This document shows, in pieces, positions 6,803 through 14,928 of a stretch of 37,354 nt of DNA (position 1 is the first letter of the stretch; each line of letters starts with the position of its first letter). Origin of the DNA: a virus; IMG/VR virus record IMGVR_UViG_3300049855_000159, positions 1 to 37,354 of that record, one strand, 5' to 3'. Below the pieces are notes generated by a model. That model worked only from the letters and a program-made list of their open reading frames with translations. It was not told where the DNA came from and ran no database searches. Made by a program: the position numbers and the translations under genes.

Positions 6803-7054
6803 ATGAACACAATCACCATCGAACTTTCCGAAGATGTCTCTGAGTCGCTGCGCAAGGCCGAGGAAGGCTCCGAGGTTGAAGTTGAATGTTGCATCTACGG
6901 CAAGGTCGTGAAGAACGATGGCAAGTCGATGGAGCTTGAAGTGAATGAAGTCGAAGTCGAGGGCGAAGCTGGCAGCGAAAGCGAAAAGCCAGGCAAGGAA
7001 TCGGGCAGCATCCCGGCTGGCGCGGCGGTGTGCATCATCATCGGCAAGAAATAA
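6803..7054 (+). CDS. Small acidic protein at start of head operon
   Basis: This 83-aa protein, MNTITIELSEDVSESLRKAE, is dominated by Glu, with repeats of Glu-Val (VEVECC, ELEVNEVEVEGEA), then a Gly/Ser stretch and a short hydrophobic end (GAAVCIIIGKK). It is the first gene of the rightward operon and overlaps the next gene at TAATG. Acidic small proteins near portals can be packaging or head-assembly accessories, but I recognise no family. Confidence 0.7.
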   Translation: MNTITIELSEDVSESLRKAEEGSEVEVECCIYGKVVKNDGKSMELEVNEVEVEGEAGSESEKPGKESGSIPAGAAVCIIIGKK

Positions 7055-7353
7055 TGCGGGTCATCCGGCCAAGGCTGAAAGAGGGCGATTCAGTTGACTG
7101 GGTCATCGCCTCACATGACGACGGAAGATTTTCGCTGGCGTTCAAGGCCGACAAGATGCGTCTGCGGCGGCGCGGCAAGAAGATAGTCGGCCCGATGGAC
7201 GCGGTCTATTACAAGCAGGGCATCAACCTTCCGGTGGAGGTTGACGGTGTCGAGATGAAGCCGACGCTGATAGTAAGATTGGTTTTCAAGGCGAGCCCGT
7301 CTGCGGTTCGCCGGGCAGGCGGGAAAATGTTGTTGTCAAAAAACAGGAAATAA
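7054..7353 (+). CDS. Small basic protein upstream of portal
   Basis: This 99-aa protein starts at ATG 7054, overlapping the previous stop by one base (TAATG). An upstream ATG at 7030 would lie within the preceding gene. The sequence begins MRVIRPRLKEGDSVDWVIAS and is predicted to be beta-rich, with Arg/Lys clusters (KMRLRRRGKK) and a basic tail (GGKMLLSKNRK). The opposite charge to the acidic neighbour is notable and may reflect an interacting pair. Function unknown. Confidence 0.68.
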   Translation: MRVIRPRLKEGDSVDWVIASHDDGRFSLAFKADKMRLRRRGKKIVGPMDAVYYKQGINLPVEVDGVEMKPTLIVRLVFKASPSAVRRAGGKMLLSKNRK

Positions 7354-7354
7354 A

Positions 7355-9799
7355 GTGCAGGACATAAAACTTCTCGAAAAACTCGGTGGCTCTTCAGATA
7401 AACTGAAGGCCAAGTTTGAGGCCAAGAAGCCTGACGCAAAGATTAAGCGACTCACCGAGCTGCACGCCAACCGTCTGCGAAACGCCATCGAGACGAACAT
7501 CTCCGAGGCTCCCATCTGGGGTGCGATTGACCGCGCCCTTGAGGCTGCGCAGAACAGCCTTCCCTACATCCAGGCCCGCGAGCTGGCCCAGTCCGGAAAG
7601 ACCCACGAAGAAATCATGGGCATCTTCCAGCGATTCAAGCTCGACCGAATGCTTGAGCCCGTGCTCGACCCCGTGACCGGCGATGCGGTGGCTAATCCGA
7701 AGGCCAAGAACGAGCCGCTGCTCACTTTCAACAAACCGCTGTTCGACACCGTCTTCGTCCCGCTGGTATCAGCTTACGCCGACATGCGCGCCGGGAAGCT
7801 GTTCAACGACCGCAACGCTTATCCGCGCTACAAGTATTCCCCCGCCCGCCTGACCGCCAACGACATGATTGTCAGCGACATTGTCACGTCGCGCATCCAG
7901 CGCATGACGCAGGACATGGGCTACGCCGCCGACGACAAGCAGAGCTTCAAGCAGATGGCCTACTACGGCACATGCTTCAACTTCGTCCGCGAGTCCTATC
8001 ACCGGCAGCAATACGACACCACCGAAGGTGAAAAGGTTGTCACCAAGACATTGCGAGAAGGTGTCCGCTTCGTCATTCCACATCCCCGCCGCCAGTTCTG
8101 CGACCGCTCTTTCCCGACTTACACCCTGAACTCGGACACCGGGGTCAACTACTGTGGATACTGGGACATCATCCGTTACGGAGATGTGCGTGACAACACG
8201 GCCTACTGGAATCGAGATAAGGTTACGGTCGGCGGCTACGATTTGTTCCGTGGCGATTCATGGTCGGTCTATCAGCAGTTCTATCCCTGCACTGTCACGC
8301 TTCCGAAGGCGTTCAGCAGCGTCACTCCGACCGCTCCAGACCGCATTGAAAGCCAGCAAGACCTGCTGAAAGACGAGCTGGATGCCAGCGTCAACATCGC
8401 CGTCCTGTTCGACAAGCTCATTCCGAAGGACTGGGGGCTGTTCGACTACGACAAGCCGGTGTGGATGCGCTTTGTGTATGTGAACCTTGACACCGTCATT
8501 CACGCCGAAATCCTTCCCTACACGCCCGGCTACGTCTATCTCGACCGCTACGACGCAAACAAGGCCGTCAACTCTTCTCTCGCGCTCCAGATTGTTCCGT
8601 TCCAGCAGATGCTCGGGAACTTCCTCACGCAGCATTTCATGAGCGTGAAGCAGAACCTCACGCGCATTGCGTTCGTCAACACAGACATCGTTCCCAAGTC
8701 GCAGATTGAATTCCTGCGCCGAATGAAAGACAGCCTTTACAGCAAGCTGAACCTGCTGATGTTCTCGAAGGCGCACAACTCCATCTCCGACCAAGACCAG
8801 CGCGAAGCCATCATCCCGGCTCCGAACGCCCAGGTTGATGTCTCTCAGGCCGCATCCAACATCCAGCTCACGTTGATGGCCCTTGAGCGAATGCTCGGGT
8901 TCTCGGCCCAAGAGGTCGGCGCTGCCGCGTCGCATGAGCAGTCGGCCACCGAAGTCTCTGTCACAAACGCCAACACCTCCGTCAACCTGGAGTTCATGGG
9001 TTCTGGAATCGACGAGGCGTATGCCGCCAAGAAGCGCCTGCTCTACACCGCGTTCTATACCTACGGCGACGACGAAGTATTCGCCACGGTGTCTGACCTG
9101 ACCCCAGAGCGCCGCAAGGCAATCGAGAAGCTTGGGTTCCAGATTGATGAGAGCAGCAACGACGGCGATGTGAAGTTTGGCGTCAAGGGCACGAAGGCCA
9201 ACCTGACGCTCGACAGCTTTGTCGCCGAGCGCGAAGGCGTGAATCGCCTCAACGACTCCAAGCTTGGTATCGCCATGATGCAGAACCTATCCGTGGTCGC
9301 TGGAAATCCGGCCTTGTTCCAGGCGGTCGGGCCGGAGCAGATTCTCCAGTTGTTCACCTACGTCTGGAAGATGGTCGGGCTTCCAGAGGACTTCAAGCTG
9401 CACCCGCAGAAGGTTCCCGGTGCCGACCCGCAACAGCAGCAGGAACAGATGATGCAGATTTTGCAGCAGGCAAAAGAAGCCATCGTGAAGAACGCCGTCG
9501 AAATCGTCGGCCAACAGATTCAACAGCAGGTCGTCGCTCCGCTGACGCAGGAGCTGGCCAAGCTGAACCAGGGATTGCAGCAGTTGGCGCAATCCGATGC
9601 CGGTCAGAACGAAGCCATCCAGCAAATCACAGTGGTCGTGTCGCAGATGCGCCAGACCCTTGAGCAGCTTGCGGTGGCTGAGGCGCAGCGTCAGCAGCAG
9701 GCCCAGATGGAAGCACAACTCCAAGCACAACTTGAACAAGCCGCTATTCAATCCAACGCTGGATTCCCTCACGGAAATCCATCGCCGCAAGTTATTTAA
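7355..9799 (+). CDS. Portal protein, large podovirus type
   Basis: This 814-aa protein starts at GTG 7355, preceded by AGGA seven bases upstream. The portal is a dodecameric ring at one head vertex through which DNA is packaged and ejected. Support comes from size, position between small head genes and scaffold, and portal-like segments: a helix/strand core with ADMRAGKLFNDRNAYPRYK and VSDIVTSRIQRMTQDMGYAA, and a later block EVGAAASHEQSATEVSVT resembling the late helical part of P22/N4-like portals. The C-terminus is a Gln-rich coiled coil (about 690-800), as in portals with a long barrel. I could not confirm by alignment. The last 68 bases of the gene overlap another frame (9732-10049). Confidence 0.75.
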   Translation: MQDIKLLEKLGGSSDKLKAKFEAKKPDAKIKRLTELHANRLRNAIETNISEAPIWGAIDRALEAAQNSLPYIQARELAQSGKTHEEIMGIFQRFKLDRMLEPVLDPVTGDAVANPKAKNEPLLTFNKPLFDTVFVPLVSAYADMRAGKLFNDRNAYPRYKYSPARLTANDMIVSDIVTSRIQRMTQDMGYAADDKQSFKQMAYYGTCFNFVRESYHRQQYDTTEGEKVVTKTLREGVRFVIPHPRRQFCDRSFPTYTLNSDTGVNYCGYWDIIRYGDVRDNTAYWNRDKVTVGGYDLFRGDSWSVYQQFYPCTVTLPKAFSSVTPTAPDRIESQQDLLKDELDASVNIAVLFDKLIPKDWGLFDYDKPVWMRFVYVNLDTVIHAEILPYTPGYVYLDRYDANKAVNSSLALQIVPFQQMLGNFLTQHFMSVKQNLTRIAFVNTDIVPKSQIEFLRRMKDSLYSKLNLLMFSKAHNSISDQDQREAIIPAPNAQVDVSQAASNIQLTLMALERMLGFSAQEVGAAASHEQSATEVSVTNANTSVNLEFMGSGIDEAYAAKKRLLYTAFYTYGDDEVFATVSDLTPERRKAIEKLGFQIDESSNDGDVKFGVKGTKANLTLDSFVAEREGVNRLNDSKLGIAMMQNLSVVAGNPALFQAVGPEQILQLFTYVWKMVGLPEDFKLHPQKVPGADPQQQQEQMMQILQQAKEAIVKNAVEIVGQQIQQQVVAPLTQELAKLNQGLQQLAQSDAGQNEAIQQITVVVSQMRQTLEQLAVAEAQRQQQAQMEAQLQAQLEQAAIQSNAGFPHGNPSPQVI

Positions 9800-10049
9800 C
9801 TGGTTCGACAGTGATGAGCGTTCCGCCCTTGAGCGTGTTGTTCGTGGGCGCATGGCTTTGCTGTCAGCGGAATTTTCAGAGGCTGCAATCATGACCTCGA
9901 TGCAGTATCTGCAAACGGCAGAGCTGACCAAAGAGCAGAAGCAGAAGCTGACTGAAATCAGCCGACTGTCAGTGTTCATTGAAGTTCTTCAGGAGATGGA
10001 AGCAACCAGAGAGAAGATGGTAATCGTCCCACAAATCGCAGTGAATTAG
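9732..10049 (+). CDS. Small protein overlapping the portal 3' end
   Basis: A plus-one frame relative to the portal encodes a plausible protein after the portal stop: KLFNWFDSDERSALERVV, then an Ala-rich helix (MALLSAEFSEAAIMTSMQYL) and KQKLTEISRLSVFIEVLQEM, ending REKMVIVPQIAVN. Protein-like sequence extends upstream of the only internal ATG (9852), so the start is probably earlier: TTG at 9732 (105 aa) or CTG at 9759. Alternatively it could be made by +1 frameshifting from the portal. The mostly helical content and position between portal and scaffold suggest a head-assembly factor. No family is named. Confidence 0.6.
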   Translation: MNKPLFNPTLDSLTEIHRRKLFNWFDSDERSALERVVRGRMALLSAEFSEAAIMTSMQYLQTAELTKEQKQKLTEISRLSVFIEVLQEMEATREKMVIVPQIAVN

Positions 10050-10062
10050 CACAACAAAACCT
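10050..10062 (+). promoter_or_regulatory. A/C-rich translation leader without Shine-Dalgarno
   Basis: The bases CACAACAAAACCT precede the scaffold ATG. The same layout, an A/C-rich run followed by CCTATGGCA, occurs before the capsid gene (11551-11575) and the 136-aa gene (13403-13422). No GGAGG-type sequence is present, so initiation is probably independent of the anti-Shine-Dalgarno. Confidence 0.5.
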
Positions 10063-11499
10063 ATGGCAAAAAACATCGCAACCCCAGCACCTATCGAGCC
10101 CGCCGCCACGGCGGATACCGCTTCACCGTCACCCGCGCCAGCACCGGCACCGGCACCTGCCGCAGCGCCAGTGTCGCCAACGCCGGAGGACATCACTGAT
10201 GCGTTGCGCGAAGAGAATCGCGGTGCCGCAATGGATGCCGTTCTCGGCCTGCCCAAGAAAGCGAAGGCCGCTCCGGCTGCGCCCGCCGCCGCACCTGCCG
10301 CCCCGGCTCAGCCCTCAGTGGTTCCTGTGGCTGCGCCCGCAGCGCCAAACGCCCCGCAGGCCGTAAAGATTCGCACCACACCGCCGAAGCCTGCCGCGTC
10401 TCTTTCGGCGGAAGATGTGGCCAGGATTTCCGCCAACACGGTTGCCGAGTTCACGCGCCAGCAGAAGGCGTCCGAGCCGCCGCCTGCGTCGCCTGACGAC
10501 GGGCTGCCCGAAGACCTGAAGCGTCTCGCTCCGGTTTATCAGGAGATGGAGCGGATGTTCCCCGACAAATACAAGGGTGGCATCGCGCAGAAGGTGGCCA
10601 AGTTCCGCGAGGCCGAGCTGCGTCGCGCCGACGATTGGGAGTCCAAGCACCCGGGGCAGATTTACAACGCGGAAGACGACGAGCACGCCGACTTCTACGA
10701 GAAGAACCAGCCGCGCATCGACGCCGAGGATGTCGAAGAGGCCCGCTTCGAGGTTCGCTACAAGCAGCGGTATCAGCGCGACGTTGAGCCGCAAATCAAG
10801 GAGGCGCAGCGCACTACCCAGATGATGCGCTCCGAGCCCGAGGCCCGCAACGTGGCCGAGGCAGCCGCAGGTCAAATCGCCACGCTCATGCTGCCTGAAG
10901 GCGTGAAGGCTGACGAGGCTTCACTGAAGAAGTGGGCCGAGGAAGACCCGATTGCCGCCGAGATTTCAACCGAGGTGGCGCAGCAGGTGAAGCCGGTAGT
11001 TCATTCGATGAGCCTGCTGTGGGATGGAGTCCAGAAGTTCGACGAGCGCAACGAAGCGCATGTCCGCGCCCGCGAACTGCTCTCGACGTTCGAGGCTGAG
11101 CTTTCCCAGGCTGACCCTGAGCAGCTCGTTGATTCCAGCGGTCGCCAGTGGGTTCCGCTGGCTCAATACAACCAGTTGAGTGAGCGTGACCGCGCCCGCG
11201 CTTACACGACCACGAAGACGAATCTGGCAAACTACGCCAGCATTCGGGCGGCTGAATTCGCAAAGAACGCCACCAAACAGCGCCGGGAAATCGCGGAGAA
11301 GTATGCGCAAAGGATGGGATACTCCAAGACCCCCGCGTCACCAGCGGCGCAAGCCCAGCCGCAGCAACCCGCGCAGCAGCCCATCAGAATCAACTCGCCC
11401 AGCGTTGGTGGCGGCGCACCCACCCCGCCGTCGTCCGGGGCTGCTCCCGTTGGCGGTGCTCCCGCCAAAGACCCTATTGATAGGATGTTGGGATTATAG
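10063..11499 (+). CDS. Scaffolding-like head assembly protein
   Basis: This 478-aa protein lies between portal and major capsid, the normal place for a scaffold. It has a low-complexity Ala/Pro N-terminus (about 1-130, with PAPAPAPAPAAAP), a highly charged helical middle (about 150-400, for example AQKVAKFREAELRRADDWES and EEARFEVRYKQRYQRDVEPQ), and a Gly/Pro-rich end followed by KDPIDRMLGL. Scaffolds are typically elongated, helical and charged, and are released during head maturation. No protease motif is seen. It may instead be an abundant internal head protein. Confidence 0.65.
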   Translation: MAKNIATPAPIEPAATADTASPSPAPAPAPAPAAAPVSPTPEDITDALREENRGAAMDAVLGLPKKAKAAPAAPAAAPAAPAQPSVVPVAAPAAPNAPQAVKIRTTPPKPAASLSAEDVARISANTVAEFTRQQKASEPPPASPDDGLPEDLKRLAPVYQEMERMFPDKYKGGIAQKVAKFREAELRRADDWESKHPGQIYNAEDDEHADFYEKNQPRIDAEDVEEARFEVRYKQRYQRDVEPQIKEAQRTTQMMRSEPEARNVAEAAAGQIATLMLPEGVKADEASLKKWAEEDPIAAEISTEVAQQVKPVVHSMSLLWDGVQKFDERNEAHVRARELLSTFEAELSQADPEQLVDSSGRQWVPLAQYNQLSERDRARAYTTTKTNLANYASIRAAEFAKNATKQRREIAEKYAQRMGYSKTPASPAAQAQPQQPAQQPIRINSPSVGGGAPTPPSSGAAPVGGAPAKDPIDRMLGL

Positions 11500-11550
11500 G
11501 ACGATGGCATTGCAAAACAGGGCGAGTCCGAATTTGGGTCGCTCGGAATA

Positions 11551-11575
11551 AGCAACAACCAAACAAACAAATCCT
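11551..11575 (+). promoter_or_regulatory. A/C-rich leader of the capsid gene
   Basis: AGCAACAACCAAACAAACAA and then ATCCT precede ATGGCA of the capsid gene, with no Shine-Dalgarno. A 15-codon frame (ATG 11504, after AGGAC) lies just upstream and ends at 11551. It may be a leader peptide or chance. The abundance expected of the capsid makes an SD-free leader informative about the host translation system. Confidence 0.45.
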
Positions 11576-13348
11576 ATGGCACTTAACACCACTATTTCGA
11601 GTGACCTATTCGCGAAGTGCGTTACGGCTGCGTCTGTCGATGCCTCCCGCATCGACGGCATTACGATGAGCAACATCGAGCCTACCGCCGCCACGAAGAC
11701 CGCTCTCGAAAGCATCTACGCTGACCCCAACAACAACTACTGGCGCATCATCGGCAACCTTCTGGAAGCTGATTTTCGCGGCGTCGCGTGTCAGAAGCGC
11801 ATCAACGGTTTCGCGGACTGGATTAAGGGAACGTCCCGCGTCATCGACGGCAAGAAAATGTCCATCTCCAACCTGAAGACCGGCCTCTACGATGTGCGCC
11901 CGTTCATTCAGATGGAGGTGAAGAACCCTGTGAACAACCACTACTGGTCGTTCCACACCGGCACGGCCCAGGGTAGCGGCGCGAACACGCCCAACACCAA
12001 CGAGACGTATGACTGGAAGGGCATCGTGGTCAGCCAGCGCGGCATCCCGTCCGACGTTCGCTGGTTCGGTCGCCGTTCCGTTGTGACCATGTCTGGCCGC
12101 TCCGGCTCAGACAACCACGTCATCGCCTCCTACAAGGTGCTCGACTCCGCGATGTCCGGCTCTGACCTGATTGTGTATCTCAAGAACATCGGCTCCAACA
12201 CCGATGACCCGATTTACAATCTCGTCAACGGCGGCGACAAGCGTTCCAACGTCGTCAGCGGCGTGATGGTGCGCGGCCTTCCGAACGTCACCACGGCGGA
12301 AAGCTACTGCGACAACATCCCCGGCCTGAACATGAAGCAGTTCAAGCCGTTCTGGATTCAGCACACCCGCCGCTCCATCCGGGAAGACGACGAGTATCTG
12401 AAATACGTCGCGCTCATCCGCGAGAACAACCCGTTGTTCAAGCAGTTCGGCGATGTCGAATCCGTCGAATACGCCCGTCAGGTCATGGAAGACTACGACA
12501 ACCGCCTGGTCACGTCGTTCCTCCACAACCCGGCGCTGGCCAATCAGACGATGGCCGGTTACGCCTCGTTGGAGAAGGTTGAGTTCTACGTCGGTGACAG
12601 CAACTCGCCCACGTTCTCGTGGCAGGGTCGCTACCATCTGCGTCGGGCCAACGCGCTCGGCTATCTGGAACAGCTCGCCGACTGCGATGGTGCCACTGGC
12701 AACCCCCGGTTGCAGGACTTGGCCGGTGCCAAGATTTCTCTGGAAGACTTCCACGAGGAGCTCTACGAGATTCAGCGCGTCCGCAAGGCGAACGGCGTCC
12801 CCGGCAACGTCATCGAAGTCTGGACTGACACCCGCTTCCGCGAGGAGTTGGTCGATGCCTACCTGGCCTACTTCAAGACGAAGGGCCAGTCCATGCTCAA
12901 CCTGAACCTGGAGCTGTCCTCCAAGGTCGAGCAGAACGCGCTCGGGTTCACCTGGCGCACCATCAACCTCGACTGGCCGGGCGTTCAGCTCCGCCTCGTC
13001 TCGCACGACGCGCTCGACGACTATGTGGACGCGCACGGCAAGGCGTCCATCGACGCTGGCGGCGACGCGACCGCGCAGGCCAACATGAAGGAGACTGGCT
13101 CCTTGCTGATTGTTCCTGACTGGAGCACCACCTATCGCGCCGTGCTGGATTCCGGCACTGCCACGATGGAGACTGGCGACCCGAAGGAAATGGCCAAGGT
13201 CGATGCCTCCCTCCTGTGCGGCCCGCTCACTGCTCCCAAGCAGCGCGTGAAGCACTACTGGGAAGTGTTCACCCAGATTGTCGAATGCCCTGCGTCGAAC
13301 CTCGTTTACGAGAACTTCGACCGCACCGGCCTCACGCAGCCGAGCTAA
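11576..13348 (+). CDS. Major capsid protein candidate
   Basis: This 590-aa protein begins MALNTTISSDLFAKCVTAAS and follows the scaffold-like gene. It is followed by a strong hairpin terminator, fitting a highly expressed structural gene. Segments include ANNYWRII-type helices (DPNNNYWRIIGNLLEADF), a Ser/Gly beta-rich region (SFHTGTAQGSGANTPN), and a C-terminal part with acidic loops (DDYVDAHGKASIDAGGDATA). No signal peptide or enzyme motif is present. It is larger than most HK97-fold capsids (300-450 aa), suggesting an insertion domain. Identification rests on position, size and composition rather than recognised fold motifs. Confidence 0.75.
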   Translation: MALNTTISSDLFAKCVTAASVDASRIDGITMSNIEPTAATKTALESIYADPNNNYWRIIGNLLEADFRGVACQKRINGFADWIKGTSRVIDGKKMSISNLKTGLYDVRPFIQMEVKNPVNNHYWSFHTGTAQGSGANTPNTNETYDWKGIVVSQRGIPSDVRWFGRRSVVTMSGRSGSDNHVIASYKVLDSAMSGSDLIVYLKNIGSNTDDPIYNLVNGGDKRSNVVSGVMVRGLPNVTTAESYCDNIPGLNMKQFKPFWIQHTRRSIREDDEYLKYVALIRENNPLFKQFGDVESVEYARQVMEDYDNRLVTSFLHNPALANQTMAGYASLEKVEFYVGDSNSPTFSWQGRYHLRRANALGYLEQLADCDGATGNPRLQDLAGAKISLEDFHEELYEIQRVRKANGVPGNVIEVWTDTRFREELVDAYLAYFKTKGQSMLNLNLELSSKVEQNALGFTWRTINLDWPGVQLRLVSHDALDDYVDAHGKASIDAGGDATAQANMKETGSLLIVPDWSTTYRAVLDSGTATMETGDPKEMAKVDASLLCGPLTAPKQRVKHYWEVFTQIVECPASNLVYENFDRTGLTQPS

Positions 13349-13366
13349 TCGGTTGACCTGACTCAC

Positions 13367-13403
13367 GGCGGGGCACCCTTAACCGGGTGTCCCGCCATTC
13401 TCC
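13367..13403 (+). terminator. Hairpin terminator after the capsid gene
   Basis: GGCGGGGCACCC (13367-13378) pairs with GGGTGTCCCGCC (13385-13396) through a 6-nt loop. It is a 12-bp stem with one G-U on plus-strand RNA, followed by ATTCTCC rather than a T run. It could partially terminate or stabilise the capsid mRNA, reducing expression of the genes downstream. Confidence 0.65.
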
Positions 13404-13422
13404 AACAACAGCACAGCAACCT

Positions 13423-13833
13423 ATGGCAAAGACCGCTTATTTTATCCGTCGCAGCTCAATCTTCATCAAGCTGCGCCTCTCCACTGGCAAGGCAACCGAA
13501 TGGACTCCGTGCCTTGATGGTGGCGTCATGAAAACCACGGACGCAACGACCATTGAAGAGCTGAGGAAGATGTCTGACGAGAAACGTGGCGGAATCCGTG
13601 AAATCACGGAGGCCGAATACGAGGAGTTCAAAAAAAAACCAGAGCGGAAACGGGGCGGGCAGCCAGCCTGGCAGCCTATGACTACCCCTCCGCTTCCTCA
13701 AGCAGTGCCGAAGAAGGTTTCGTCCGCAAGCGGCGCTGCTGTGGAAACTAAACCCGCCGAGGCCGACGCGCTTCCACTGGTCGAGAAGTCGCAGTCCAAG
13801 CCTGAAACGGCAAAAGGAATTCTTGACCCGTGA
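13423..13833 (+). CDS. Hypothetical protein downstream of capsid
   Basis: This 136-aa protein starts at ATG 13423 inside the conserved CCTATGGCA context, which decides this start over the in-frame ATG at 13387 that lies within the terminator hairpin. The N-terminal half (MAKTAYFIRRSSIFIKLRLS, then DGGVMKTTDATTIEELRKMS) looks beta-rich and globular. The C-terminal half is a basic, Pro/Lys/Ser low-complexity tail. It may be a capsid accessory or head-completion protein. Its 3' end overlaps the GTG start of the adaptor gene by four bases (GTGA). Confidence 0.7.
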   Translation: MAKTAYFIRRSSIFIKLRLSTGKATEWTPCLDGGVMKTTDATTIEELRKMSDEKRGGIREITEAEYEEFKKKPERKRGGQPAWQPMTTPPLPQAVPKKVSSASGAAVETKPAEADALPLVEKSQSKPETAKGILDP

Positions 13834-14759
13834 CCTACGAAGCGTTGCAGGATGAAGCCATTGAACGAACATTTCCAGAAGGCGTCGCAGAGAATCTCGA
13901 CACCATTTATCGGAAACGTGTTCTCGATGGCTTGATTGAGTTGCAACGGTGGTGCCCTTACTTCAAGGCCCGCCAGTTCAAGATTTCACCGTTTAGCACA
14001 ACCCTGTTTCGCCAGGGGACAAGTTACATCTGCTCCCCGTCCGGACTCGTGAAGCGTGTTGCGACATACACTGACGAGTCGCTTTCGGACATCGTCTATT
14101 ACGACCAGGCCACGCGGGAAGACCTCGACCGCATCCAGCAGGCCCGCTCAAGGACGCTCACCTATCCCGAAGGAGACGCTGTCTCGGTCGGGTATTTCGC
14201 GCCCACGCCAGACACCGACAAGCAGTATCGCGCTGAGCGCGGAATCTTCGTGGTGGACAACCGGCAGATTGCCATCCACCCGCACATCGAGTCTGGCGAG
14301 AACATTCTGGTCGAGTGGGATGGAATCGTCCGCACGTTTGAAGACGCCGACGCAGTTGACCTTGGCGACTTCGAGCCCCAGTGCATCGACATCCTTTCGC
14401 TCTACCTGCGGAAAGAGGCTGCGTTGCGTGAAGACCGAAACACTTCTGACTACGCCGCAATCACGCTGCGCTGGCGTCAGGCCGTGGCCGCGCTCAAGCT
14501 GGACACCAAGGAGGCCAACGAGCCCGAATCGTTACTGTCAGACATCGGAATCCTGCCGCGCCCGTATCCCAGCGAGAGCGAGGATTACGCATCGAACGTC
14601 GGCGAAGGCAATGCCTATACATCGAGCGGCGAGGTTGACCCGGAGGGCGCTGTCGCTGGCTGCCCCGGCAACACTTACTTGAACACCGTCACCGAAACTG
14701 TTTGGATGAAGAAGACTGGTGATGGAACCAACACGGGATGGATTCAGGTGATTGGATGA
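13830..14759 (+). CDS. Head-tail adaptor-like protein with a C-terminal PEG/GWIQV module
   Basis: This 309-aa protein starts at GTG 13830, coupled to the previous stop. The first 230 residues fit a head-tail adaptor: an N-terminal helix (TYEALQDEAIERTFPEGVAE) followed by beta segments and a helical DFEPQCIDILSLYLRKEAAL, typical of proteins that ring the portal. The last 41 residues (DPEGAVAGCPGNTYLNT through TGWIQVIG) form a small module with an aromatic turn (VWMKKTGDG). The same module is encoded as a separate protein immediately downstream (14756-14926). This short 'PEG...GWI' domain is common at the ends of phage tail and fibre proteins. The adaptor role is inferred. Confidence 0.65.
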   Translation: MTYEALQDEAIERTFPEGVAENLDTIYRKRVLDGLIELQRWCPYFKARQFKISPFSTTLFRQGTSYICSPSGLVKRVATYTDESLSDIVYYDQATREDLDRIQQARSRTLTYPEGDAVSVGYFAPTPDTDKQYRAERGIFVVDNRQIAIHPHIESGENILVEWDGIVRTFEDADAVDLGDFEPQCIDILSLYLRKEAALREDRNTSDYAAITLRWRQAVAALKLDTKEANEPESLLSDIGILPRPYPSESEDYASNVGEGNAYTSSGEVDPEGAVAGCPGNTYLNTVTETVWMKKTGDGTNTGWIQVIG

Positions 14760-14926
14760 GCTGCTCAACAAAGCCATTGAAGAAAAAGCATTCTGGCACG
14801 ACCGACCCGGAAGGGGTAGTTAAAGGCTGGCCTGGGAATTCGTATCTGAACACCACAACCGAAACTGTGTGGTTCAAAAAAACCGGAAACGGAACAAAGA
14901 CCGGATGGATTCAGGTCATAGGTTAA
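14637..14926 (+). repeat. Tandem copies of a 41-residue tail module
   Basis: Copy A (14637-14759) ends the adaptor gene and copy B (14804-14926) ends the next small gene, with a 167-bp period. Residue by residue, DPEGxVxGxPGNxYLNT and then TETVW, KKTG and GTxTGWIQVIG are shared. The DNA is diverged but clearly related, so duplication followed by divergence is likely. Confidence 0.85.
14756..14926 (+). CDS. Stand-alone copy of the adaptor C-terminal module
   Basis: This 56-aa protein starts at ATG 14756 in an ATGA overlap with the adaptor stop. It has a short polar leader (MSCSTKPLKKKHSGTT) and one copy of the DPEGVVKGWPGNSYLNT/GWIQVIG module. It may be a decoration or multimerising unit that binds the same partner as the adaptor tail, or a remnant of a duplicated tail gene. 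Confidence 0.75.
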   Translation: MSCSTKPLKKKHSGTTDPEGVVKGWPGNSYLNTTTETVWFKKTGNGTKTGWIQVIG

Positions 14927-14928
14927 CA

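Noticed and set aside
11504-11551. 15-codon frame before the capsid gene
   Set aside because: It has an AGGA-like sequence upstream but is too short to support as a gene; mentioned only as a possible leader peptide.
12107-13366. Long minus-strand open frame (419 codons) across the capsid gene
   Set aside because: It mirrors the plus-strand capsid frame in GC-rich DNA; its product is Val/Arg/Asp-rich without protein-like motifs, and the plus-strand gene has leader and terminator.
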